Notes under the pieces: generated by a model
What the model saw: only the letters and a program-made list of their open reading frames with translations
Databases searched by the model: none
What the model was told of the DNA's origin: nothing
Part shown: positions 24,545-34,033 of the stretch, one piece after another
Position numbering within the stretch: the first letter of the stretch is position 1
Layout: every line of letters begins with the position of its first letter
DNA from: Diaporthe sp. PMI_573
Taxonomy: Eukaryota; Ascomycota; Sordariomycetes; Diaporthales; Diaporthaceae
Direction of reading: 5' to 3'
Length of the DNA: 64,000 nt
Assembly: GCA_021399435.1 (NCBI GenBank)
Contig: JAJTUP010000010.1
Location: 434,001 to 498,000, forward strand
Program-made: the position numbers and the translations under genes

Positions 24545-26167
24545 CCCTGAAAAAGCAACGCAAGGATATTATTATCCCTACTCCTAAAAAACCAAGCCCC
24601 CTCTACTAGCACCAATCACCAAGCTACCATATCCCTAAGCAACTGGCGGGAAAGAGCCGTCTGCATCCCATGGGTCATCTCTTGCAGTAGTAGCAGAAAC
24701 CCCTCTAGCTAGGTCCTGAAAGCATCATTTATAACCCGCGAAACCTCTAAGAGAAACCCCTAAACTGAGCCGTGCCAGACTAGAAACCCATTATCGGCTA
24801 GAACCATACGCGGCATGCTATAACGAGTGTTAACTAGGTCCCTCAAGATCTTCTTACAAAGGGTGTCTACTAAATCAGCCGAGCTAAACTATACTAAATG
24901 AAGTAGGTATAAATTAGCTAGGGCCTATAACTAAAAGACACTAGCCTCTATAATGGCCGATTCCTGAGTAGATTAGTATATAATCATGCCTTGAAATATA
25001 GGAAACTCATGTTTATAACCTTGATTAATTTCTTCTCCTAGAAGCCTCTCTTATACTTCAGGTTCTCTACCATTTTCTAAAACACCAGAGCACTGCTTAG
25101 TTTATTCGCAGATAGGTTTATCAAGGTTTAGGCCAGGCAAACCCATAAAATCAATAGCCGGTTCTCCTATACAATTAATAGAGGAGGATTTACAGCTTAG
25201 GCAATTTCCCTCAGAAGGGCTCTTGCAAAATACAAGTCAGAAATCAACCTAATAATTAAAGAATCCCCCTATAATGGTTAATAAAAATAATAATAATAGA
25301 TAGGAGGATACTTATCATTATACAAGGCAAGTAATGCTTTATAATATACTAATCATATTAAAAGCTCCCTAAACTAGTTATAGTATAAGTTACATCCTCC
25401 TATAAAGAAGGCACATCCTCCTCAAACCTCTTGAGAAAACTGCGCACACAGGCTTTACAAGGGGCTTAGAACTAGATCGCCCAACTCCAGGTCTACACCC
25501 TCTCGTCCCGTCTAGACATATTATGCGAGATTTAGACAACATCCGTAGAAGCTGCTACCATATACTACTAGCTAGAAGGCGTTACGCGTCTAAGGGCCTC
25601 GACAGGCACGTGTAACTATATAAACTTGCTAGCAGAGGAAGTCAGTTCCTTTAGAGTTCAAGGTACTTTCAGGAGTCTACTCTAGTTTAGCTTGCCTAAC
25701 AACATGGCAATACTCGCTACTACCTCGCGACAAGTTCAAGGAGTCTGCGGGATAGTGGTAGGCTACTTACTAACCGCCTTCAAGGACTTGCCTTAAGTTA
25801 TGGTTAAGGTGTTGCTCTGTTTAGAGGAGGATAGCTTTAAAGAGAAAGAGATGGTTAGAAGATTTATAATGGGGCTAGCGTAATCACTACCAAACCCCTT
25901 GGGACTTAAACCTGATAAGTCAGGAAACCCTATAAACAGGTCACTCTGACCTTGTGGGGAGGACGACTGCAAGCAGTGTAAAAAGCTACCTTCGCTAGTA
26001 GAATCAATAGAAGGAGAACAAAAGTAAACAGGGGCTAGAGGCCCAAGGCCAGAAGCACTCGCTAAAGAAGACCGGGAATAATTGCAAGACCCCTCTAAAG
26101 AAAAAGGCGACGCCTTACCTAGTAGTAAGGGCAAGAAGCCCTTAAACGAGCTAGACAAGCGAGACAT
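24545..26167 (-). pseudogene. antisense gene of element A, between pol and 3' LTR, unknown product
   Basis: An ATG at 26167 on the minus strand (MSRLSSSFKGFLPLLLGKAS) opens 124 uninterrupted codons. The same frame then continues to about 25340 with scattered stops that are all one transition from CAA, CAG, CGA or TGG (blocks such as VPVEALRRVTPSS, ISHNMSRRDERV, APCKACVRSFLKRFEEDVP). After an AT-rich gap of about 100 bp a second frame carries on from about 25240 to 24545 (GEPAIDFMGLPGLNLDKPIC, DTLCKKILRDLVNTRYSMP, LLLQEMTHGMQTALSRQL). The gap may be an intron. About 500 codons in total, opposite to pol. No domain recognised. Confidence 0.45.
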
Positions 26168-26465
26168 AATAAAGGTATCGAGAAGTAATCGTGAAAACCA
26201 CTCGAAGTAGTAGATAAAAGAAAGGCTATGGTGATGACTTTAAGAAGTAGTAAAGTGTAGGTTAGAGAGAGAGAGAGGTTAAAAGTAGCCTAAAGGGCGA
26301 GCTATTTAAACCACGCTGCCTAGCCTGTATGGTGCCGAAAAGGTTGTGTATAGGTTTAGAATATTCCGTGAGTTACCGGAGGTAGTAACTAGAAGGTGCC
26401 CATAAAAGCCGTACGAAAGCTGTGGTTGACGGCCCGGGGACGGGCCTCCGGGGGGAAGGCATAAT
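26168..26465 (-). promoter_or_regulatory. promoter of the antisense gene in element A
   Basis: Lies between the 3' LTR and the antisense ATG at 26167. Read on the minus strand it has a TATA-like TTTAAATAG (complement at 26302-26311), then CCTCTCTCTCTCTCTAACC and further CT-rich leader up to the ATG. TATA-to-ATG distance is about 135 bp. These are usual features of ascomycete pol II promoters; retrotransposon internal DNA would not need them. Confidence 0.5.
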
Positions 26466-26659
26466 TGTAACGGCCGGGTGGAAGCCACGCGGAAGCCCCG
26501 GTGTGGCCCCGGCGAAGGCCCTTCTAGAAAGGGACCCGAAGCCCCCACGTCTCAGACTGGAGGGGGGCAAGAATCAGTCTTGCACCATACCTATACCTAA
26601 TATACGTGCTGGCCTTCCTAGTTTACCGGACCATCGTGCCTAGTGCAGAGCCCATTACA
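26466..26659 (+). repeat. element A 3' LTR, 194 bp
   Basis: From TGTAACGGCCGGGTGG to GAGCCCATTACA, ends of the TGTAA..TTACA kind. It keeps most CpG and CpA sites that are mutated in the 5' LTR. The neighbouring 400 bp upstream are also GC-rich. Confidence 0.9.
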
Positions 26660-26664
26660 ATAAT
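26660..26664. repeat. target-site duplication of element A, right
   Basis: ATAAT, identical to 18811-18815. Confidence 0.85.
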
Positions 26665-29600
26665 ATTGTAGGTTACATTGTTAATAATAAAGAAAACTTG
26701 CTTTATTTAATTAGGGCCGATATAAATCTAGTCTTTAGTTACCCTAATTAGAGACAAGGTTTCTCTGTTATAGATTATAGAGGTTATGTCCTTAAGAGGA
26801 GAATAAGCAAGCTGGTTTTGGCTGTAATAGCTTAATGGTAGTAGATTTATCTCTACTCTGGTATTAAGTAAAGCTGGTAAAGATATGTATTGGTTGCTCC
26901 CTATATGTATGGTAAGGAAAGCTAAACCATAATATTCTTGGTTAATTATATCTAAAGTTAATATAGCTAGAAAGCTAACATGATATTTGATTATTATCGG
27001 GGTTAGAGTAGTTTCTCCCGGTAAGTTGCTTGTTAGAGTACTAATAACTTTGATGCTTAGATACTAATCTCTCTGTCCCCTTATTTTGTAAACAGGTTTA
27101 AAAGGAATCTGTAAAATAGTCCTTGCTCCATCTTGTAGAGCTTGCAGACGCCTAATTAGAGTAGTATTTGTCTCCCTAAGAGCTAGGAGATTAGAAGTAT
27201 ATATCTTTATAGTTTTACTAAGAATTACCTATACCGCTACTTCTTCTAGAGGTAAGGTTTCTGCTGGTTGTCTTTTTGGCTTGGCGCGGGTTAGTTTTTC
27301 CGCCGCCGCCCCCGCCGCTACACTAACTTGATCATATTTCGTGTGCCCAGCAAATTCTTCTACTATATGGCTTTCTAAGTTATCTAGTTCCTTTCTGCTT
27401 AGACTGCTTAGACTCAGTAAATTATTTTTAAAGTAGATGTATATTTCAAGATAAGGGGTATCTAGTATAGCTTCATACATTGCCTTGTTATCCTAATCTA
27501 TATTGTCCTCTATTACTTGTCTCTTCTTTGCAGCATTAGCAAAGGTTTATAGATCTTTTAAATAAATCTATTCTTTACCTATAGTAATGATATAGAGAGA
27601 TAGGTCTAAGATTATCAACATAGATTCAATAACCGGTAGTTTTCCTGGCAGTTCAAGATTCTAGACTAGTTTAACCTCTCTTAAGGCTGGGTTACCTCTA
27701 AATAATAGGTTTGCCTTAACAAGTTTTTGGTATTAAAGAATGTATAGTAAGTCGGTTCTGCCTTTTTGTAATAGAAACTCTAATCAGCCTCTGGCATACT
27801 TTTTAATCCTAATTCCTTTCTAATTATAATAGAGTCAAATACTAACAGGATCTAGGAATTTAGAATACCCATTCCAAGTATCTATAATAGTGCCAAGGAT
27901 TATTAAAGAACCCTTATACTTTTCTACATAGAAGAGCCTATTAGTAACAAGCTTGTTAATTTTGTCATACTTATAGATAATATAGTCTTCTCCTATATAG
28001 CCATAGCATATATATAGAGAACTATCCTTCTTAAGCTAAACAGCAGAAATACTATAAGCATCGTTATTATCATTACTTAAGGCTGGGGAGTAGATTTCCT
28101 GGCTGCTAGATTTTTAAATAGACCCCACTACTCTTGTTCCGGTCAGTCCGAGTTCAGTTCGTCGTCTATTATAAGAGGTTGCTTTGGTATAGCGTCTAAG
28201 TTATTTGTCAATCTTCTTTTCCTCTTACATTCTCAGCTACTTGATTTTTAAGTCGGCAAATTTATTTACAAGGTCGTCTATCCTCTATTTAAGAGAATTG
28301 TTAACCTAACTCCTATATCAATCAAGCTAAATAATAGGTTCTAGATATATACCAGTAGGTTTTAAGTATCTTAGATTGTTACTCTGTTTCTTCTCTATAT
28401 GCTGTTAATTCTTCTAATTCTATAGGTCTGTTTAAAAATAATCAGAAAGTCCTTTTACAGCCAGGTAATAGTCCTGCTTAGAGTACTCTAATTCTCTGTT
28501 AAGGATAGATAGAAGCTTGTCCTTAAATTCTATCTAGGGCATGTCTTTAACCTTTTCCTTAAAGGCTAGTCTAAAAAGAAGCTACTTCTTGATTTGGGAC
28601 AGGAGCATCTTATAGAAGGTCCTGCTTCCCTGATCAGATGTCTCTCTAGCTTTAATTAGCACTTAGTTATAGTCGGCAATCCTCTATTTCTACTCTTTAA
28701 GGTTGTCTGAGGAATTCTGGCAGAGGATTGCTTCTATTACCAAGCCTAGATCTACTTAAGAGGAAGTATTACTGGTTTTAAAGTAGGCTAAGAGTTCCTA
28801 ACTCTATAAAGCCTAGGTGTTTAGCCTAGCAATGATCTTCTTAATTAAATAGACCAGATTAGAGCTGGTATAGTGTTGTTTCAACAAGGAAAGGATCTGG
28901 TCTATTAGATAAGAGAATTGGCAAGTAGTATCCTCTAAGGCGGATATTAACTTAATAATGTTTGTACTATCAAACTTTGGTATATTAAAGTTGTGCAATA
29001 TAAGCGGTGCTATCCAGGGCGGCATTATGTTACTATAGGGAAATAGACCAAATAGGTATTGGCCTATAGTATTAGGCTTAGCTAAAAGGAGTTGTCGTGG
29101 CTAAGCAGGAGGGTCCTAGGTAGAAGGTAAAGAGATTTTGCCAGAAGACCCTTTGCCCTTAGGCTTAGGTTTCTTCGGTAACCAGTCTCTTCTACGCTCC
29201 TTTCCAGTCCTTTGGTAATCAGAAAGAATTAAAGAACTAGCAATTACTTGCTGGTAGGTAGAGCTTGGAGTGAGTAAAGGCAGACATGGTAGGCTTAAGC
29301 CTTTAGATAATATAGTCGGGAAACCCGGTATTTTAATAAGAGCAGTGTCTTTAGCAGGGCCAGCTACCATAAATGTTCTAGTGCTAGATATAGTCAAAAT
29401 AAAGTAATTAGAGCCATAGGCTTATTAATAATTGAGAAAATTAGTATTATCTAGAAAGATAAATATGTTTGTAGGTTAGTACTTAGTATAGTAATAATAT
29501 TTCTAAATTCTTATACCTTTTTAAGATACTTTTCCTCTTTTTAGTATATATAGTCTTTTCTTAGAGTCTTTTATTAGCTCTAATTAAAAGCCGTAATATC

Positions 29601-30197
29601 TTGGCCTTGCCTCTCTATATATTCCTCAGGCTTTACGCTTATACCCGAAAGCGCCTTGCCGCGAACCTTGTCGCAACAGATATAGGGGCAATTATTACAA
29701 TGGCGCCACTTTCCAACCAGACTTTAGTCGCCGAAGCAACTACAGAATTAGATTAAGGGCCGTTTTCCTCTAATCTAAGCTTGACAAATCTTGTAAAAGT
29801 TTGATTTCCTCCTCGACTAAGCGTTTTACAAGCAAATATATTGCTCTGCTAGGGCTTTAGCCATTACCATAAAACAATCCCTAGCATAATAGCTGATGTT
29901 TATACCTTAGGCGCGAAGCTTAGTCAAGAGGGTACCCTTTAGAATCTCGGCAAGAAAGTAGGTTTAAAAGCGGAGTTCTTTCTATATACTTCAGTTATGC
30001 TTCTCTTGTCTTCGGTTCGGTTATATAACTCTCTTCCTGGCAAGGCGTTCTCTCGGCAGTTCTAATTAGGCACAAGTAAGATAATTCTGTACATAATTAT
30101 AAAGAACAGGCAAGCTTTAGACCGACTCATCAGTTGTGAGCTCTCTCCTCAGTCTTTAAAGGTCACGCAGTTAGCTCTGCCCGGGCCAGATCACCAG
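26665..30197 (-). pseudogene. gypsy B leader, gag and protease (RIP-inactivated)
   Basis: On the minus strand the LTR at 30198 is followed by TGGTGATCTGGCCCGGGC, a plausible primer-binding site, and a leader of about 800 bp. Gag-like open stretches follow (a basic KKPKPKGKGSSGK segment at 29116-29397, MPPWIAPLILHNFNIPKFD at 28813-29025, and 27229-27480 with a QVSVAAGAAAEKL segment). The protease is near 26.83-26.79 kb (YISLPALLNTRVEINLLPL, which fits an ALLDTGAEINL active site with D to N and G to R by RIP). Element A cuts the frame at 26664; pol continues at 18810. Confidence 0.7.
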
Positions 30198-30525
30198 TAA
30201 AAACGTGGACACCAAAGTCGAGTATAATAGGTGCTTAAGTTCTGCTGGCCCCTCTAAGCGAGAGAGAGGAAACTGCTAGAGGGTTCCAACGCAAAGAAAG
30301 AAGAGATAATGAAAAAGGGCCGGAAGGGCCACAAAGGCAATAAAAGCAGTGATTGGGTTTTGATCAGACAATGTTACAGGTTATCAAATAATAATAATAG
30401 AAGAATGAGTTGAATTGTTGCTTCGGCCCTCAAGAGGGACAGAAGCTTGTCCGGTACTTATAGTACAGACGGCCAAGAAAGAAAATTTATCGTATTAGCT
30501 ACGTGAAACACTGCACCCCGTAACA
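30198..30525 (-). repeat. gypsy B 5' LTR, 328 bp
   Basis: On the minus strand TGTTACGGGGTGCAGTG to GTCCACGTTTTTA, matching 10184-10511 without gaps. It keeps more C and G than its partner. Confidence 0.8.
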
Positions 30526-31490
30526 ATATCTAGGACCTAAGGGGATTGTATAAGGCTAGCTATAGGATTTAGTAACTATATGATAGGAAACTTTTTATAA
30601 ATTACTAGGGAGTATTTATATAAAGAAAAAGTAGTGAGAGGAGAATTAAATTTTGGCTATAGTATATAGGAAAATTATTATATAAATCTAAGACCTAGGA
30701 TATACCTACTTGATTATATATTTAAAGGTATATAGATTAATTAGGAAACCCTTATTTTCTTGCTTAATCTCTTACTTAATACCCTCTAAGGTTACTAGGT
30801 TACGAGAGGGTCCTGGGCTACTATTATCTAGACTATTTCTATTATTATGGCTATTACGACCTCTACGACCTTCTCTATAAGTACAGGCTTTATATGGCTG
30901 GTAGTTTTTATAATAAGGATACTGGCAACCCTATGACTACTAGATGTAACCTATATAAGTACCCCCTTGAAATCTAGGTAGCTGAAAATACCTCTTAAAC
31001 TAGCGTGTATTAGGTAAACCGTGTAAGTATTTAGTATATTAATCGCTATCTTAACTATGTAACTGAATTAGAATTATATAGTAGTAGCTCGGATAATAAA
31101 TAATGTAGGTAATAATGTTAACTAGCTATATATTAATATTGTATAGTATTTAAATATTGTGTGAGGGGAGTGTGGTGATTATATGCTTAGTATTCTTTGA
31201 AAATGTTAGAGTAGGAATAATAGTAGGAAAAGGGTTATATAGATATTGATAATGAGGGAGGCTAGGAAAGTATGATTTAGAAAGTAACTGGTTAGGAGGG
31301 TTATAATCTAACAGCTTATAGTTAGACCAGGAACGTATGTTAAAGTATTGAAGAGAGGTGTGAGAGGAGACTAGGCAGGGCCTGCCTGTGGAGCAGGGAC
31401 AGGTGCTATAATAGCGGACGTAGGTATAGGCGAAGTGTATGGAGAGAGAGGCAACCCGTGAGGGCTGCGTGGAGAACCACAATTAGACAT
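30526..31490 (-). pseudogene. antisense gene of a plus-strand copia element (5' part)
   Basis: An ATG at 31490 (minus) reads MSNCGSPRSPHGLPLSPYTS and matches the start at 4551. The first 40 codons are Ser/Pro/Ala-rich; the frame then becomes ambiguous because two frames stay fairly open to about 31150. Nearer 30850-30770 an Arg/Asn/Ser-rich tail is legible (REGRRGRNSHNNRNSLDNSS). The gene is cut at 30526 by gypsy B. Its 208-bp LTR (32024-32231) lies behind it with a polypurine-like AGAAAACAAAAGACC, so pol of this element would run on the plus strand. Function unknown; a gag-like RNA-binding tail is only a guess. Confidence 0.4.
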
Positions 31491-32023
31491 TGTATGAAGA
31501 AGTTTGATGATAAAGGTAAGTTTTAAAGATGTTTGGATCGTACAACACACAAGGTGTATGTGTGTGTATGTAAGAGAGAGAGTGTCGTGTGATGGAGAAG
31601 AAGAGAAGGAAGGTTAAAGCAGAAGGCAAAGGCAAAGGGGTTTTTATGCTAGCACCAGAAGGGCACTGTGCACAGACCACTCCAGCTAGCTGGGAAAAAG
31701 AGGTCATTTGCACGAGTAAGTCACAAGCAACAGTCCCTTCTAGCACCTTCTGGCCAGTACGATGAAAAGTTGTGAGAAAAGGTGGGTGGAAAGCAGGTCA
31801 GAAAGGGTGCTAAGAAGAAGGCTGAGAAAGATGGTACAATAAGTACCTGATGTAGACCATCAGGTAAAGGTTTACTTACACCACACGATCACAAAGCCAG
31901 GGCAGCACAACCTACCTGGCCAGGGTAAATTTCTTTTGTATGGGAAAGGGCATACGAGCAATTTAACTTGCTCGACCGGCCCAAAGGGAGTGTATGATTA
32001 GAAAACAAAAGACCCCCACCCAG
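31491..32023 (-). promoter_or_regulatory. promoter/leader of the copia antisense gene
   Basis: On the minus strand a TATA-like ATAAAAA (complement at 31641-31647) lies about 150 bp before the ATG at 31490, followed by CT-rich sequence and a short (CA)n run. This corresponds base for base in layout to 4025-4550. The plus strand at 32000-32015 holds the purine tract next to the LTR. Confidence 0.55.
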
Positions 32024-32231
32024 TGTTAGAATAGCACTGAGGCTGATTGCATAGAGCTATCTTGGCTAGGGAGGATGACTAATCAGGTAAGGGAGTGCAT
32101 GCAGACCTCTTAGGTCTGCGTACGAACTTCCCTGCTTGTTTCATAGTTTAGACAGACATCAACGAATTTAGAACCAATTGCACAGACACGTATGTACGTA
32201 CATTACGCCATATAGCAAAAGCTATTCAACA
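32024..32231 (+). repeat. copia LTR, 208 bp
   Basis: TGTTAGAATAGC to CTATTCAACA. Less mutated than the copies at 598 and 3817. It is preceded by the purine-rich internal end, so it is a 3' LTR of a plus-strand element. Confidence 0.85.
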
Positions 32232-32761
32232 CTCCTCGTTATTATTATTTAAATTATATGATTTATTATCCTTATCCTTTAAGTTAGACGGCTAATTGCT
32301 ATTATAGTGGCTGCAATAATTGCTGTGTAACTACTAGACACACTTAGTATAAGCGCTACTATAGAATTTATTAATATATATATAAGCCTTGGTACAATAG
32401 ATAACCCGACAGTTACTATACTTCTAGGGACAGCAACTAGCTACATTATTGTACAATTAGATAATAATTGTATAAAAGTAGCTTTCTTGATAAATAAGCT
32501 TGGCCTAAGCTAGCTAAATTATATTACTGTCGGCTATCTAAATCGAGATATTACACAAAAGGAGACAGCAGGCGCTGCGCTCCTTATCCTAAATTTTGTA
32601 CATTAGTAAGGGTATATTGTATAAAGGGGAGGAAGGGTAGTATAAATACTGGTATACATTGTGAGAAGGAACCGGCAGTTAACTATCTGGCTAGTCGGAA
32701 GGTTTAGCTAGCATACCCTGTCTAGCTTGTCGACAGTTATAACCCTAAAAGCATTAGCCAT
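32232..32761. other. RIP-decayed segment with weak reading frames on both strands
   Basis: On the minus strand an ATG at 32761 (MANAFRVITVDKLDRVC) stands where the antisense copia gene should start, but what follows does not match the MSN copies. On the plus strand about 32340-32605 reads LGTATSYIIVQLDNNCIKVA and similar with few stops. I cannot decide which strand, if any, was coding. Confidence 0.3.
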
Positions 32762-32853
32762 TGTGCGAAAGGTTTGGTGACGATGGGGGGGGGGTAAGTT
32801 TTAAAGATGTTTTTTTGATCGCATAATATATAAGGTGTGTGTGTGTGTATATA

Positions 32854-32885
<32 letters not shown>

Positions 32886-33334
32886 AGAGAGAGAGAAAAC
32901 GTGTTGTGTGATAAAGAAGAGAAGAAGGAAAGGTTGAAGCAAAAGGCAAAAGGCGTAAGGTTTTTGTGCTGGTACTAAAAGGGCGCTGTGTATAGACTAC
33001 CTTAACTGACTAGGAAAAAGGGTTACTTGTATAAGTGAGTTACAAGCAATAGTCCCTTTTAGTTTTCTGGCCAGTATAATGAAAGTTGTGAGAAAAAGTA
33101 GTTGGAAAGCAGGTTAGAAAGGGTGCTAAAAAAAGGTTGAGAAAGTTAGTATAATAAGTACTTAATGTAGACCATTAGTTAAAGGTTTACTTATAATGTA
33201 TGATTGAAAAACCAGGGCAGCATAACCTGCCTGGCTAGGGTAATTTTATTTATTATAGAAAAGAATATATAAGTAATTTAACTTACTTGATTGGCCTAAA
33301 AGAAGTGTATGATTAGAAAACAAAAGACCCTTAG
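32762..33334 (-). promoter_or_regulatory. third copy of the copia antisense leader, with TG/TA microsatellite
   Basis: Parallel to 31491-32023. Contains a run of nine or more G at 32784, a GT/AT microsatellite at 32837-32884 and GA repeats, then the degraded TATA region and the purine tract before the LTR. Confidence 0.55.
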
Positions 33335-33542
33335 TGTTGGAATAGCACTAAGGCTAATTGTATATAGCCATATTGGCTAGGAAGGATGACTAATCTAGCA
33401 AGGGAGTATATGTAGACCTCTTAGGTCTGTATGCAAGCTTTCCTGCTTGTTTTATAGTTTAGACAGATATTAACGAATTTAGAACCAATTGTACAGACAC
33501 GTATGTATGTACATTACGCCATATGACAAAAGCCATTTAACA
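33335..33542 (+). repeat. copia LTR, 208 bp
   Basis: TGTTGGAATAGC to CATTTAACA; fourth copy of the family. Confidence 0.85.
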
Positions 33543-33587
33543 ATAGTAGTTATATAAATTTAATGTTTGTCACCTTATATAACCTTT

Positions 33588-33936
33588 GTAAGATTGTCTT
33601 TATAAGTTGCTCCAATCTAGACCTAGTGAGCATTTTTGGTTCCTATAGGTTATGAGCCCGGATAGCTCAATTGGACCATTTTGCGATCCGGAGTAATGAA
33701 TAATCATGGAGGTTTCCTACCCGAAATGCGGGGTTTATTAGCTTTCTTTGCGTGCGGGGTCCTTTACTCCAATAATTAGAAAGGCGTGTAGCCGAAGCAT
33801 TACAAAGGCGCGAGGTTTGATCCCCCTGAGCATCAAATTTGTGGGAACCACTATGTAGCTATATCTGGATTGCGGGGGGCTGTAAGATTGTCCTTATAAG
33901 TCGCTCCAATCCAGACCTAGTGAGCATTTTTAGTTT
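33588..33936 (+). mobile_element. 349-bp un-RIPed insertion with terminal direct repeats and a tRNA-like head
   Basis: Bounded by TATAACCTTT at 33578-33587 and 33937-33946 (10-bp target duplication). The first 60 bp (GTAAGATTGTCTTTATAAG..CATTTTTGG) are repeated at the end from 33881. Between them, 33654 onward reads GCCCGGATAGCTCAATTGG, which fits a tRNA 5' end with A box, and GGTTTGATCCCC near 33815 fits a B box, though about 145 bp apart, too far for a normal tRNA. Best explained as a tRNA-derived SINE preceded by a truncated copy of its own tail, or a TRIM-like element. Confidence 0.5.
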
Positions 33937-34033
33937 CTATAACCTTTTACCCTAACTTCTTTTTTAATTATTCTTAAGATCTTTTTTCTTTAGGCTTTAG
34001 CTTTTTAGGCCTGGGCCTAAAACCCTTTACTTT

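Larger units (their letters stand above)
18816..26659 (+). mobile_element. Ty3/gypsy chromovirus A, complete with LTRs, nested in gypsy B
   Basis: 7844 bp between two 194-bp LTRs and flanked by a perfect 5-bp duplication. The plus strand encodes gag, protease, RT, RNase H, integrase and a chromodomain (about 19.05-24.08 kb). Then comes a 42-bp tandem repeat block and about 2 kb with an antisense gene. The 3' LTR is preceded by CCGGGGGGAAGGCATAAT, an acceptable polypurine tract. RIP is heavy across gag-pol and lighter in the last kilobase. Confidence 0.9.
10184..30525 (-). mobile_element. Ty3/gypsy retrotransposon B, about 12.5 kb without the nested element A
   Basis: Two 328-bp LTRs (10184-10511 and 30198-30525) align without gaps, with differences that are all transitions. 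The coding direction is minus: gag and protease at 30.1-26.7 kb, then an interruption by element A (18816-26659), then RT, RNase H and integrase at 18.8-14.9 kb, then 4.4 kb of extra sequence before the 3' LTR. That extra part holds two divergent genes and a 392-bp insertion. The outer flanks (aacat on the left, atatc on the right) do not form a target duplication and belong to two different copia copies. Confidence 0.8.

Noticed and set aside
18687..26643. Frames across the LTRs of element A (Gly/Pro/Arg-rich peptides at 18687-18920 and 26306-26643)
   Set aside because: They are translations of LTR sequence that appear at both LTRs; no coding role.
31150..31746. Two ordinary minus-strand genes at 31150-31482 and 31483-31746
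   Set aside because: The second is the leader of the antisense copia gene and the first is an alternative frame of its 5' end; leader repeats at 4025 and 32762 show this.
32837..32884. GT/AT repeat as a CRISPR-like or regulatory array
   Set aside because: Plain dinucleotide microsatellite in the copia leader; no spacers. No CRISPR array exists in the window.
33654..33830. A functional tRNA gene
   Set aside because: A- and B-box-like motifs are about 145 bp apart, no cloverleaf with proper anticodon arm could be drawn, and the segment lies inside a mobile insertion.
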